64,000 nt of DNA from Candidatus Alloclostridium intestinigallinarum (GTDB lineage: Bacteria; Bacillota; Clostridia; Christensenellales; UBA3700), in assembly GCA_904382605.1 (NCBI GenBank), contig CAJFJA010000006.1, positions 1 through 64,000 of the forward strand, read 5' to 3'. The first letter of the stretch is position 1. The number at the start of each line of letters is the position of its first letter. The translations under genes and the position numbers were made by a program. Positions 56,130-64,000 of the stretch are shown here, in pieces. The notes under the pieces were generated by a model, which worked only from the letters and a program-made list of their open reading frames with translations, was not told where the DNA came from and ran no database searches.

Positions 56130-58193
56130 ATGAAAAGACGTAACAGAAAGGCGGACGATTTTCCCAACCTGTTTGCCGGCGCGGAGGAGGAAACTCCCGC
56201 CGCGGAAGACGTTTCCGCAGAAGAAAACTTCCCTGAAAGCGCGGAGGAAGTATCTTCTCCGACGGGGGAAGAAGCGGCGGCAGAACCCGGAGGCGCCGGC
56301 GACGCGGTGCAGCCGCCCGCGGAGCAGGCGGAAGAGCCTGCCGCACAGCCGGACGCGGAAGAGCCCGCCGAAACGCCCGGACTTTCCGAACGGGAAGAGG
56401 AAGCCGGGACGGAAGAGTATTCCGGCGGCGAAGATACCCGCGTGATAGAAGATACGACCGAAGGCGGGGAAGAGGGTAAGAAATATAAGCGCGGCAGGGT
56501 GAAAGAGCCCATGCCCCGCAAGAAGAAGATAATAATCGGCGTGATAGCGGGCGTGCTGGCGGTGGCGGTTCTGGTCGCGGTCGTGGTGCCCGTGTCGATA
56601 TTCTTCACCAACAACCTGACCGTGTCGTCGGCGGAAGACCTGCTTGCGGTGGACTGGAACAACCTGGGCGGAAAAAACGTATATCTGCAAAAGGACGTAA
56701 CCGTTGACGGCGACCTTGAAATACCGTCGGCGGCGGTGATAAATCTCAACAAACACTCCCTGACCGTGAACGGCACGTTGAAGATAACGGGCGACGTGAG
56801 TATAGGCACGGTATCGGGCGATTCGTTCAGCGGCAAGGGCGGAGTATCCGTAAATTCCCTGCAGGTGAACTCTTCCGGCGGTCTGCAGCTGTATGCGGAT
56901 ACAATCGTCGGTGAAGGCACGATTGCGGCGGGCGTATTCCGCACCGACTGCGCGCTTACTCTGAACGGCGTTCTCGCAATCAACGCGGAAAGCGCGTATA
57001 TCGAAGGCGCCGTCACGGGCGGCGAAAACGCGCGGCTCGTGTTCACGGGTGGCGTTGCCGACGTCACCGGCGGGGTGCAGACGGCTATGGCGGCGGAGAA
57101 CGGCGCTTATGTCAGCGTGGAAAACAGCGCGGCGGACATTGCCCTGGACGGACAGTCCTACCTGGTGCTTTCCGGCAGCGCTTCTTCCGTAACGGGCGGC
57201 AAGGGCGTGCTCGCTCTCAAAAACTTCTCCTGCTCCGTATTCACGGGAATGGAAAGGCTGGGCGTATACGTGCAGTCTTGCGCGGGCGGCGAGCGGTTTG
57301 AAGATATAGACGACATCTTCTTCATCGAAAAGCTGGACGCTCCCGCCGCGGCGCAGGTGGATATCCGCGGCGACAGGATAGTGCTCACCATAAGCGACGT
57401 GGAGCACTCCGCCGACGCGGACTTTTCCTACCGCGTAACCGTCAACGACACGGTGTTTGAAAGCGTGGGCGGTACGGAACTCGACATAACCAAAGCCGTG
57501 ACCACAGCGGGCGTGTACGACATTCTGATCACCGCGCAGGGCAACTTTGAAACGGGTGAAAACGGCAGGTACGACATAGACTCCTTCACCAAGGACGTCT
57601 ACTATATAGACAGCAATCCCTGCGGTATCCGCTACGAGCACACGTTCACCTTGTCCACACCCGACAATCTGCATATAGATACGGTGGACGGCGGCATAAC
57701 GCTCCACTTCGACGCGGTGCCGTTTGCGGACGGATACAACGTGTATATCAATAATTCGCAGGAGCCGGTATATTCGGAAAAGAACGAAGTTTCCATATCT
57801 TCCGATCTGCTTAACGCCGGATCCAACGCCATATACGTGCAGGCGGTGAGCGGCAACGAACAGATTCACGCAAGTTCGCGCGCGCTCATCGGCTACGTGA
57901 AGTACGAAAAACTTGCCACCCCCGCGGTGGAAGCGCCCGTAATCAGCGGGAACGAAGTTGCGGTGGGCTGGACCAAGACGGACAATTCCCCCGCACGCAT
58001 ATTCGAGGTGGTGTTCACCTATAATTCCGCGCAGGGCGGAGTGACGAGCAAAACGGTCTACACCACGGCAAATACCATAACCGTCACCCTTGACGACCTT
58101 GCGGACGGCAGCGACGTAAGCGTGGGCGTAAGGGCGCTGGGCTACGGCTATTACCTGACGGGCGACGCGGGTACGGCGTCCGGTACGGCGTAA
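56130..58193 (+). CDS. Membrane-anchored protein with acidic cytosolic tail and large ectodomain
   Basis: This 687-aa protein has residues about 1-125 disordered and strongly acidic (Glu/Ala/Pro-rich, starting KRRNRKADDFPNLFAGAEEE). A basic stop (PRKKKIII) precedes one membrane helix (about 134-158, IGVIAGVLAVAVLVAVVVPVS). The ectodomain begins with beta-helix-like repeats (about 170-330: VYLQKDVTVDGDLEIP, LTVNGTLKITGDVSI, LTLNGVLAINAESAYIEGAV) and continues with immunoglobulin or fibronectin III-like modules (about 395-687, e.g. LATPAVEAPVISGNEVAVGW). No signal peptide precedes the helix, so the topology is N-in, C-out. Function is unknown; adhesion or cell-wall binding would fit. The next partial gene at 63904 starts with a similar acidic tail. 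Confidence 0.75.
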   Translation: MKRRNRKADDFPNLFAGAEEETPAAEDVSAEENFPESAEEVSSPTGEEAAAEPGGAGDAVQPPAEQAEEPAAQPDAEEPAETPGLSEREEEAGTEEYSGGEDTRVIEDTTEGGEEGKKYKRGRVKEPMPRKKKIIIGVIAGVLAVAVLVAVVVPVSIFFTNNLTVSSAEDLLAVDWNNLGGKNVYLQKDVTVDGDLEIPSAAVINLNKHSLTVNGTLKITGDVSIGTVSGDSFSGKGGVSVNSLQVNSSGGLQLYADTIVGEGTIAAGVFRTDCALTLNGVLAINAESAYIEGAVTGGENARLVFTGGVADVTGGVQTAMAAENGAYVSVENSAADIALDGQSYLVLSGSASSVTGGKGVLALKNFSCSVFTGMERLGVYVQSCAGGERFEDIDDIFFIEKLDAPAAAQVDIRGDRIVLTISDVEHSADADFSYRVTVNDTVFESVGGTELDITKAVTTAGVYDILITAQGNFETGENGRYDIDSFTKDVYYIDSNPCGIRYEHTFTLSTPDNLHIDTVDGGITLHFDAVPFADGYNVYINNSQEPVYSEKNEVSISSDLLNAGSNAIYVQAVSGNEQIHASSRALIGYVKYEKLATPAVEAPVISGNEVAVGWTKTDNSPARIFEVVFTYNSAQGGVTSKTVYTTANTITVTLDDLADGSDVSVGVRALGYGYYLTGDAGTASGTA

Positions 58194-58214
58194 CGCGAAA
58201 ACTCGCAAGCACAC

Positions 58215-58243
58215 GGAGCGGGAGTTATCCCGCTCCTTTTTAT
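58215..58243 (+). terminator. Intrinsic terminator after the ectodomain gene
   Basis: Perfect GGAGCGGGA/TCCCGCTCC stem, GTTA loop, TTTTTATT. Confidence 0.94.
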
Positions 58244-58299
58244 TAAGCGGCATTTAATAATTTTTCCCGCCGGTTGCGGAAAATGCACGCGAAAGACTC

Positions 58300-58327
58300 T
58301 TGCCATAATTTTTCAATCTGTTATAAT
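58300..58327 (+). promoter_or_regulatory. Promoter of the phosphoesterase lipoprotein
   Basis: TTGCCA (58300-58305), 16 bases, TATAAT (58322-58327); GGCGGAGGAAGG precedes ATG 58393. Confidence 0.75.
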
Positions 58328-58392
58328 AAAAGCGCGTTCTTCTGCGGACGCACGCGCCCTTGACGCAGACGGGAAAGGGCGGAGGAAGGATT

Positions 58393-59703
58393 ATGAGAAA
58401 AGGTATTCTTATCGCAGTCGTTCTGGCGGTTACGGTGACTGTGGTCCTTACCGCGCTTCTCGCGGGCTGTTACGACAGCACGAAAAAGGAAGGCAGCCTC
58501 GAAAAGCGCGCCTCTCTTACCGTGCGCGACGACGGCGCGTTCGTCATCATGCAGCTTACCGACCTGCATCTTACCACAAACGGCACTTACAACAAGGACA
58601 AGCAGACGCTGAAATGGGTGGAAGAAGCTCTCGACACCGTCCGGCCCGACCTGGTGGAAGTCACGGGCGACGCCACCGCCGGTTCGCCTCCCGGACGCGA
58701 CAAGGCGATACTCGCGCTTGCGAACATATTCGAAGAAAGGCGGATTTACTGGGCGTATACCTTCGGCAACCACGACGGAGAACATATAAAGGGCGAGGAC
58801 GGCGAAGACGTATGGATAGGCAAGGAGGGCAAGAGGAACGTGCTTTCCGAATACGCTCCGTCCTGCCTGGAAACGCTGGACACTTCCGCCGGAGAGGCGT
58901 TCTTTTCCGAAAACACCAGGGGCAACGAAGAGGTCTACGACCTGCTTACGGGATACGAATACTCCCTGCTGGCGCGCAGTGAAGAAGAACTCGAAGACCC
59001 CGACGCCATGGGCGTGGGCAACTATGTGATAGAGCTGGAAGACAAGTCGGGAGAGGTGGTTTTTGCGGTATTCCATATGGATACGCACGGCAAATTCTAT
59101 ATTGATCCCGCGGGCAACGCTTCGGGAGCGGACGGCTACTCCGACCAGGGATACGTGGGACTTACGCAAAAACAGATCGAGTGGTACGAAAGCAAGGTGA
59201 AAGGGTACAGCGAAAAGGGAATAAAATCCGCCATCTTTATGCACGTTCCCAACTATGCTTACCGCGAACTTGCGGAAACGCCCGGAGAGTTGAACGAATA
59301 CGGCGTACCTTCTTTCGACGACGATCAGGAGAAGGCGAAAGGACTTGTCCCGCAAAAGTATGCGGACCTTGAATTTATCAAGGGAGAGGGAGTGTACGCC
59401 CCCAAATGGGACGACGGGCTTATGGAAGTCGTTTCCCGCTATCCTTCCACAACTCTCATTTCCGTGGGACACGAACACAACAATTCTTTCGTGATATCGT
59501 ACGATACCGCCGCAAAGTACGGCTCGGGTGAGGAAGTGCTTTTGTCTTACGGCAGGACTTCTGGCGTGAACGCGTGGTCGCGCGACATACCTATTGGCGC
59601 GACCGTCTTTACCGTGCACACGGATAAAACTTCCGCTACGGATATTTACGACATAACGCAGGTGTTCCCCACATTCAAGTACGCCGAGAAGGGTAACCGC
59701 TGA
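58393..59703 (+). CDS. Calcineurin-like metallophosphoesterase lipoprotein
   Basis: This 436-aa protein has a signal sequence (GILIAVVLAVTVTVVLTALL) with lipobox LAGC. The metallophosphoesterase motifs are in order: MQLTDLHLT (D-x-H), VEVTGDATAG (GD), FGNHDGEH (GNHD), a middle VFAVFHMDTHGKF region, and VGHEHNNSF (GHxH). All metal ligands are present, so it is likely active outside the cell, perhaps in phosphate or nucleotide scavenging. Start 58393 is chosen by the GGAGGAAGGATT site; the ORF extends upstream but is not needed. It is transcribed alone. The palindromic repeat follows nine bases after the stop. Confidence 0.9.
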   Translation: MRKGILIAVVLAVTVTVVLTALLAGCYDSTKKEGSLEKRASLTVRDDGAFVIMQLTDLHLTTNGTYNKDKQTLKWVEEALDTVRPDLVEVTGDATAGSPPGRDKAILALANIFEERRIYWAYTFGNHDGEHIKGEDGEDVWIGKEGKRNVLSEYAPSCLETLDTSAGEAFFSENTRGNEEVYDLLTGYEYSLLARSEEELEDPDAMGVGNYVIELEDKSGEVVFAVFHMDTHGKFYIDPAGNASGADGYSDQGYVGLTQKQIEWYESKVKGYSEKGIKSAIFMHVPNYAYRELAETPGELNEYGVPSFDDDQEKAKGLVPQKYADLEFIKGEGVYAPKWDDGLMEVVSRYPSTTLISVGHEHNNSFVISYDTAAKYGSGEEVLLSYGRTSGVNAWSRDIPIGATVFTVHTDKTSATDIYDITQVFPTFKYAEKGNR

Positions 59704-59711
59704 TGAGGCGA

Positions 59712-59793
59712 GCCGCCGCAGGCTGATAATTCTGCGAAGAAAGCAATTCGGCATTATTGCTTGGTTACTTTGCAGATTATCATGGGTGGAGCG
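59712..59793. repeat. Dispersed palindromic repeat, copy 2
   Basis: 82 bases matching positions 1-82 without gaps. The hairpin arms GATAAT-TCTGCGAAG and CTTTGCAG-ATTATC surround a loop near TCGGCATT. Confidence 0.75.
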
Positions 59794-59808
59794 CCGCGCG
59801 CATCCGCG

Positions 59809-59844
59809 TAAAAAAGCCTTGCACATTTCCGTGCAAGGCTTTTG
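59809..59844. terminator. Bidirectional terminator between convergent genes
   Basis: AAAAAGCCTTGCAC/GTGCAAGGCTTTT around ATTTCC, with T runs on both strands. It serves the phosphoesterase gene and the opposing GH27 gene. Confidence 0.93.
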
Positions 59845-59868
59845 TCATATATGCAAATGTTGCGGCGG

Positions 59869-61503
59869 TTATTTTGTGGGTTGCAGAATGTACACTTTTA
59901 CGTCGTTTTTTCCGACCCTGCCCGTGATTTTTCCGCTGAAAGAGCCTTCTTCGCCCGTCCATACTTCCTTGTAGGTATAGGAAGCGGCGGAAGGCAGTTT
60001 CACGTATCCGTCGCCCGTCAGTTTTTTGAGCGGGAAGGAAAAGTTGCTTTCGCCGCGTTTATTGAAGAAGCATACCGCCCATCTGCCGCCCGAAAGGGGA
60101 CGGGCAAGCACGTCTATGCCGCCTTTCTTCACGCGTTTCGCGGCAATGCCCAGCTCGTCCTGGTCGATGGCGATAAGGTCTTTATTGGTGATTATGTCCA
60201 GAACTTCCTTTTTCATGACGCGCAAATCGTTGCCCAGAATGAGGGGAGAGCACATCATGCACCACAGCGCAAAGTGGCTGCGGTTTTGCGCGGGAGTGAG
60301 TTTTCCGTTGCCCACTTCCAGCATATCGGGGTCGTTCCAATTACCTTTCTGCGAGTAGGGGTAGAGTTTTACGTTGCGTTCGTAAATCATCTTCATCCAA
60401 TTCCACCACGGGCGTATATCCATTGTCGTGCGCCACAGGTTGCCCGCGGTCGCGCCCCATTTCCACGGTTTATTGATTCCCCATTCGCATATGGAAAACA
60501 CTATGGGCTTTACTTCGCGGCCTTCTTCCTTTGCCACGCGCTCGCTCGCTTCTTTCAGCATTTTTCCCATATACTGGTACTGCACCATCGCGCTGTCGGC
60601 GCGGGAAGCTACGGGGTTGAACAGACTGATTGTGTTCGCGCCTTCCTTCAAGTCTATATATGCCTGATAGCGTGCCGACAGGTTGAACGGCTTTTGGGAG
60701 GGCACTTCAAAACGGCAGTAGTTGTCGTTGTTGGCGTAAGCTATGAGGAATTTTTCGTACAGACCTTTTTTCAGAATGTTTATCGTAAGTACGTATCTGC
60801 CCGCCTTTGGCACGAATACGTTTTTGAAGACCGCTTTGCCGCTTGCTCCGTCCAGTCCGGAAATGTACATTCCGCCGGGCAGGCGCTTGTTGGGCATCAG
60901 CTTTGCCGTGCCGTATAAAATGGCGTCCTCACAGCCCACGGTGAGTATATCCCTGCCGCCTACGGGGGCTATCGAAATGGAAAATACCAGCGGCGCGTAG
61001 CGGCTTATTTTTTTGTTGTGGCAGAAGTCGTATTTGAAATATTCTATGCCCCACTTGGCAAAGGTATAGGCGTCGTTTTTTTCGTGATACAGGCTTGCGG
61101 GCAAATCTTCGCAGGTGAAAGTGCCGTTGCTGGAATAAATTCCCACTTTCAGTCCGAATGCGTTCAGTTTTTCCACAAGCGGGGGTATGCCTTCGGGGAA
61201 GCGGGTCAGATCGCCCTGCAAATCTCCGTTTTCGTCGCGCATGGAAGAGTGCCAGCAGTCGTCCAGATTGATATACTTGTATCCGGCTTCGATAAGTCCG
61301 TTATCCTTCATTGCCTGCGCCGTTTCCAGCAGCAGTTTGTCGTCTATGTGGTTGCGGAAGGTGTTCCAGCTCGACCAGCCCATGGGCGGGGTCAGAGCGG
61401 CGTTGTTTTCGTATTTTTTGTCGTAGAAGACGTCGGTCACGTCTGAAGGACGCGAAAACAGTTTTTTAAGGTAACAAATGGGGCACATGCCGTTGCGTTT
61501 CAT
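59869..61503 (-). CDS. GH27-family glycoside hydrolase (alpha-galactosidase-like) with inserted domain
   Basis: This 544-aa enzyme has no signal peptide, so it is probably cytosolic. The GH27 barrel starts LTPPMGWSSWNTFRNHID, with YINLDDCWHSSMRDENGDL and GLKVGIYSSNGTFTCEDLPAS. The nucleophile Asp is in FKYDFC (about residue 153) and the acid/base Asp in NWNDPDMLEVGNGKLT; ALWCMMCSPLILGNDLR follows. A stretch of about 140 residues (about 160-305) sits between the nucleophile strand and the next helix. It looks like a carbohydrate-binding beta sandwich (DGASGKAVFKNVFVPKAGRY, LTINILKKGLYEKFLIAYAN). The C terminus is the usual antiparallel beta domain. Substrate may be alpha-galactosides or N-acetylgalactosaminides. 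GGTAGGAAAATT precedes the start. Confidence 0.9.
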   Translation of the reverse strand: MKRNGMCPICYLKKLFSRPSDVTDVFYDKKYENNAALTPPMGWSSWNTFRNHIDDKLLLETAQAMKDNGLIEAGYKYINLDDCWHSSMRDENGDLQGDLTRFPEGIPPLVEKLNAFGLKVGIYSSNGTFTCEDLPASLYHEKNDAYTFAKWGIEYFKYDFCHNKKISRYAPLVFSISIAPVGGRDILTVGCEDAILYGTAKLMPNKRLPGGMYISGLDGASGKAVFKNVFVPKAGRYVLTINILKKGLYEKFLIAYANNDNYCRFEVPSQKPFNLSARYQAYIDLKEGANTISLFNPVASRADSAMVQYQYMGKMLKEASERVAKEEGREVKPIVFSICEWGINKPWKWGATAGNLWRTTMDIRPWWNWMKMIYERNVKLYPYSQKGNWNDPDMLEVGNGKLTPAQNRSHFALWCMMCSPLILGNDLRVMKKEVLDIITNKDLIAIDQDELGIAAKRVKKGGIDVLARPLSGGRWAVCFFNKRGESNFSFPLKKLTGDGYVKLPSAASYTYKEVWTGEEGSFSGKITGRVGKNDVKVYILQPTK

Positions 61504-61692
61504 AATTTTCCTACCTGCCTTTCGGCTTTTTCTTATTATGTTACTATATTTATTTTATATTGTCAATCCGGCGCGCGCAAGGCGCGCTTAAATGCGGACT
61601 AAATTTCCGGACGGGTATTGACAGCAAGCGGCGGAAGGATTAAAATTATGGTAACGGGAATTCCGCACGGAATCGGGATAAGGAGGAATTTT

Positions 61693-63741
61693 ATGGACGA
61701 AAAGTATTCCGCATTGTTTACCCCCTGGAAGATAGGGAACGTAGAGATCAAAAACAGAATAGTCATGTGTCCCATGGGCGGCACGTCGCTTTTCGGCTGG
61801 ATGGAACCCAACCATTTCGACAAGGAATCGGCAAATCTGTTCAGGCAGATAGCGCGCAACAACGTGGGGCTTATTATCCCCGGCATTGCGCCCTTGCGCG
61901 ACATTATCATGGGAAAATGGCTGTACCAGGGCAAGGGCAAGTTCAGAAAGCTGAAAGAATTTATGGACGAAATCCACAAGACGGGCGCAAAGCTGTTCGT
62001 ACAGCTTACGGCGGGCTTCGGCAGGTCGTTTGCAATAACCGACGCGCTCGTGCCTTTTTTGAAATACAAGCCGCTTTCCGTTCTGATGAAGCCGTTTATT
62101 GATATACAGCATATCTGCGCTTCGCCCAGCGAACTGCCTTCAAGGTGGGCGGAGGACGTCAAGTGCCGCGCCCTTACCAAAAAGGAGATAGAACAGTTTA
62201 TTTACGCCTTTGCCGAAACGGCGCGGCTTTGCAAGGAAGCGGGCGTGGACGGCGTTGAGGTGCACGCGGTGCACGAAGGTTATCTGCTCGACCAGTTCAC
62301 CCTGCCTTACACCAACAAGCGCACGGACGAATACGGCGGCAGTTTCGAAAACAGATACCGCTTCCCCGTGCAGGTGGTTCAGGCAATCAAAAAGGCGTGC
62401 GGCAAGGACTATCCCGTGTCGCTGAGGTATTCGGTGGTGAGCAAGACCAAGGGCTTTTGCGAAGGCGCCGTGCCGGGCGAGGAATACGTCGAAGTCGGCA
62501 GGGATATGGAAGAGAGCGAGCGCGCCGCAAAATATCTGCAGGAGGCGGGCTACGATATGCTCAACGCGGACAACGGCACTTACGACGCGTGGTATTGGGC
62601 GCATCCGCCGGCATATATGCCCGAAAACTGCAATCTGGACGACGTGGCGCACATCAAAAAATTCGTGGATATTCCCGTCGTATGCGCGGGCAGAATGCGC
62701 CCCGGCGACGCCGCGGAGGCGATTAAGGAAGGCAGGATAGACGCCATGGGCGTGGCGCGCCAGTTCCTGACCGACGGCGAGTGGGTGACAAAGCTGATAG
62801 AGGGCAGGGAAAACGAGATAAAACCGTGTATCTGCTGCCACAACGCCTGTTTCGATATGGCGCACTATAAGGGCGCGGCGAACGACGAAAAGTTCGAGGA
62901 CGCTTCGCACATGGCGCGCTGCGCGCTCAATCCGGAGACGATGCAGAGCGGCAAATACGAAATAACCCCGGCAAAGAAAAAGCGGAAGATAGCGGTTATC
63001 GGCGGCGGCATAGGCGGTATGGAAGTTGCGCTGACGGCAAAAAAGCGCGGACACGACGTAACCGTCTACGAAAAGTCGGACAGACTGGGCGGCGTGTTCA
63101 TCGCGGCGGCGGCGCCTTCGTTCAAGGAAAAGGACAGGCAGCTTATCCGCTGGTATACCGACGAGGTGGAAAAGAGCGGAATAACCGTCAGGCTGAACAC
63201 GGAGATAAAGGATATATCCGCCCTTGACGCGGACAAAGTCGTGGTGGCGACGGGTTCTAAGGCGCGCACCCTGCGCATACCCGGCATAGAACGCAGTATA
63301 GAGGCGGTGGACTATCTGCTGGGCAAAGAGGTGGGCGACGACGTCGTTATCATCGGCGGCGGACTGACCGGCTGCGAGATAGCCTACGACCTGATTCAGA
63401 AGGGCAAGCGCCCCGTGATAGTGGAGATGAAAAACGACCTCATCGCCGTGCGCGGCGTGTGCCTTGCCAATTCGTCCTATCTGCGCGATTACTTCAAATT
63501 CAAAAAAACTCCCGTATATCTCGAAAGCTGCGTGACGAAGATAAAAGACGGCATCGTGACGGTGAGGACAAAGGACGGCAAAGAAACCGTAATTAAAGCG
63601 GACAGCGTGATAACTTCCGTCGGCTATACGTCCGCTCCTCTCGAAGGCGCGAAAAAATCGCTCACCGTGGGCGACGCTTCCGCCGTGGGCAATCTGCGTA
63701 CGGTGATATGGCAGGCGCGCAAAGTGGGTATGAAACTGTAA
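61693..63741 (+). CDS. NADH:flavin oxidoreductase / 2,4-dienoyl-CoA reductase-type enzyme
   Basis: This 682-aa protein has three parts. An Old-Yellow-Enzyme-like FMN barrel (about 1-370) shows FTPWKIGNVEIKNRIVMCPM and GVDGVEVHAVHEGYLLDQFTLPYTNKRTDEYGGSFENR. A 4Fe-4S site follows in CICCHNACFDMAH...MARCALNPE. An FAD/NAD region ends the protein, with IAVIGGGIGGMEVALTAKKRG and DVVIIGGGLTGCEIAYDLIQKG. This is the FadH/trimethylamine-dehydrogenase/BaiCD layout; true substrate is open (enoates, enoyl-CoAs, steroids). The active-site His pair of OYEs reads H(A)VHEG. ATG 61693 is set by AAGGAGGAATTTT; an in-frame upstream extension is not used. It stands alone. Confidence 0.9.
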   Translation: MDEKYSALFTPWKIGNVEIKNRIVMCPMGGTSLFGWMEPNHFDKESANLFRQIARNNVGLIIPGIAPLRDIIMGKWLYQGKGKFRKLKEFMDEIHKTGAKLFVQLTAGFGRSFAITDALVPFLKYKPLSVLMKPFIDIQHICASPSELPSRWAEDVKCRALTKKEIEQFIYAFAETARLCKEAGVDGVEVHAVHEGYLLDQFTLPYTNKRTDEYGGSFENRYRFPVQVVQAIKKACGKDYPVSLRYSVVSKTKGFCEGAVPGEEYVEVGRDMEESERAAKYLQEAGYDMLNADNGTYDAWYWAHPPAYMPENCNLDDVAHIKKFVDIPVVCAGRMRPGDAAEAIKEGRIDAMGVARQFLTDGEWVTKLIEGRENEIKPCICCHNACFDMAHYKGAANDEKFEDASHMARCALNPETMQSGKYEITPAKKKRKIAVIGGGIGGMEVALTAKKRGHDVTVYEKSDRLGGVFIAAAAPSFKEKDRQLIRWYTDEVEKSGITVRLNTEIKDISALDADKVVVATGSKARTLRIPGIERSIEAVDYLLGKEVGDDVVIIGGGLTGCEIAYDLIQKGKRPVIVEMKNDLIAVRGVCLANSSYLRDYFKFKKTPVYLESCVTKIKDGIVTVRTKDGKETVIKADSVITSVGYTSAPLEGAKKSLTVGDASAVGNLRTVIWQARKVGMKL

Positions 63742-63759
63742 GCCAAAAAGAGTAAAGGC

Positions 63760-63792
63760 AAAGCGCCCTTCCGCAAGGCGGGGCGCTTTTTG
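63760..63792 (+). terminator. Intrinsic terminator after the flavoenzyme gene
   Basis: AAAGCGCCC/GGGCGCTTT stem with an inner CCGC..GCGG fold, then TTTTTG. Confidence 0.9.
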
Positions 63793-63865
63793 TGTGCGTG
63801 CCGCCACCCTTATCCGCTCCCGATCCGGGTACGGGTAAGCCGCCAAAATATTATCTTTTTCCCGC

Positions 63866-63894
63866 TTGTATTTTCCCTAAAGGCGTGTTATACT
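63866..63894 (+). promoter_or_regulatory. Promoter of the last, partial gene; leaderless start
   Basis: TTGTAT (63866-63871), 17 bases, TATACT (63889-63894). ATG 63904 begins ten bases after the -10 box; no ribosome site exists between. Confidence 0.75.
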
Positions 63895-63903
63895 GAAAAC
63901 GGT

Positions 63904-64000
63904 ATGGATAACGATAATAAATCTTTAAGCGGTAATTCCCCCGACGGGACGGAAGAAGAGGGCAAGGCGGCGGAGCCTGCGGAAGCGGAAACTCCCGCAA
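63904..64000 (+). CDS. Partial gene with acidic N terminus, cut by the window edge
   Basis: Only 32 codons are visible: MDNDNKSLSGNSPDGTEEEG, then KAAEPAEAETPA. The stretch is Glu/Ala/Pro-rich and disordered, like the cytosolic tail of the protein at 56130, so this may be another membrane-anchored protein. The start is supported by a well-spaced promoter directly upstream, which implies a leaderless transcript. Confidence 0.7.
   Translation, partial: MDNDNKSLSGNSPDGTEEEGKAAEPAEAETPA

Noticed and set aside
55974..58253. 759-codon minus-strand frame
   Set aside because: It lies opposite apgM and the membrane-anchored gene, both with ribosome sites and sensible domains; the minus product has no recognisable features.
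1..64000. tRNA or rRNA genes
   Set aside because: I looked for cloverleaf-type T-arm motifs and conserved rRNA blocks and saw none; a covariance search would be the decisive test.

Overview
The window looks like chromosome from an uncultured Gram-positive, Clostridia-like anaerobe. The evidence is strong AGGAGG-type ribosome sites, sigma-A style promoters, WhiA, CdaA, DUF1292, DUF1846, DUF1667 and BofA-like proteins, a Gram-positive glp cluster, fused DhaKL and a pyrophosphate-type phosphofructokinase. By eye the housekeeping genes are GC-rich. The stretches at about 1.3-11.2 kb and 15.2-21.4 kb are clearly more AT-rich and look acquired. No rRNA or tRNA gene was recognised.

Layout. 0-1.3 kb: a repeat, a truncated MITE and two small membrane proteins. 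1.4-1.8 kb: a short type II CRISPR array (36-bp repeats, 30-bp spacers) with a tracrRNA on the opposite strand whose anti-repeat sits in the exact register of the first repeat; no cas gene is in the window. 3-10.9 kb (minus): a five-gene overlapping type I restriction operon, hsdM - KAP NTPase - hsdS - small coiled-coil/membrane protein - hsdR. 11.2-13.5 kb: an APH-like kinase, rlmD and a 43-aa basic protein. 13.6-14.2 kb: two tandem hairpin/ribosome-site/mini-ORF modules. 14.2-15.1 kb: thioredoxin and a TIGR04076-type gene broken by a MITE. 15.4-21.4 kb: a lipoprotein and a 1547-aa surface protein. 21.6-29.4 kb: PHP-whiA-dnaE, then ATP-type and PPi-type phosphofructokinases. 29.5-33.8 kb: a Fic protein with a repeat-rich promoter, DUF1292, DUF1846 and a NERD gene broken by a MITE. 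34-38.6 kb: FAD oxidoreductase - FAD oxidoreductase - DUF1667 - glycerol kinase. 38.6-39.3 kb: repeats. 39.3-46.9 kb: Nudix, membrane hydrolase, PocR/AraC regulator, small zinc-ribbon protein, glycerol dehydrogenase, DhaKL. 47-54.2 kb: holA, membrane protein, M28-like lipoprotein, repeats, cdaA-DUF1015-aspartokinase. 54.2-64 kb: two small minus-strand genes, apgM, a membrane-anchored ectodomain protein, a phosphoesterase lipoprotein, a GH27 enzyme, an OYE/dienoyl-CoA-reductase-type flavoenzyme and the start of one more gene.

Metabolic theme. Glycerol can enter by glycerol kinase plus the FAD oxidoreductase, or by glycerol dehydrogenase plus dihydroxyacetone kinase. A PocR-domain AraC regulator lies between the two routes, and two phosphofructokinases and ApgM link to glycolysis.

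Main observations: (1) the tracrRNA whose anti-repeat is the first CRISPR repeat position; (2) a TA-flanked MITE family of which two copies interrupt genes and, if removed with one TA, restore an uninterrupted in-frame ORF; (3) the type I restriction operon carrying a KAP NTPase and a tail-anchored-like protein; (4) several consensus promoters lying so close to the ATG that the mRNA should be leaderless.
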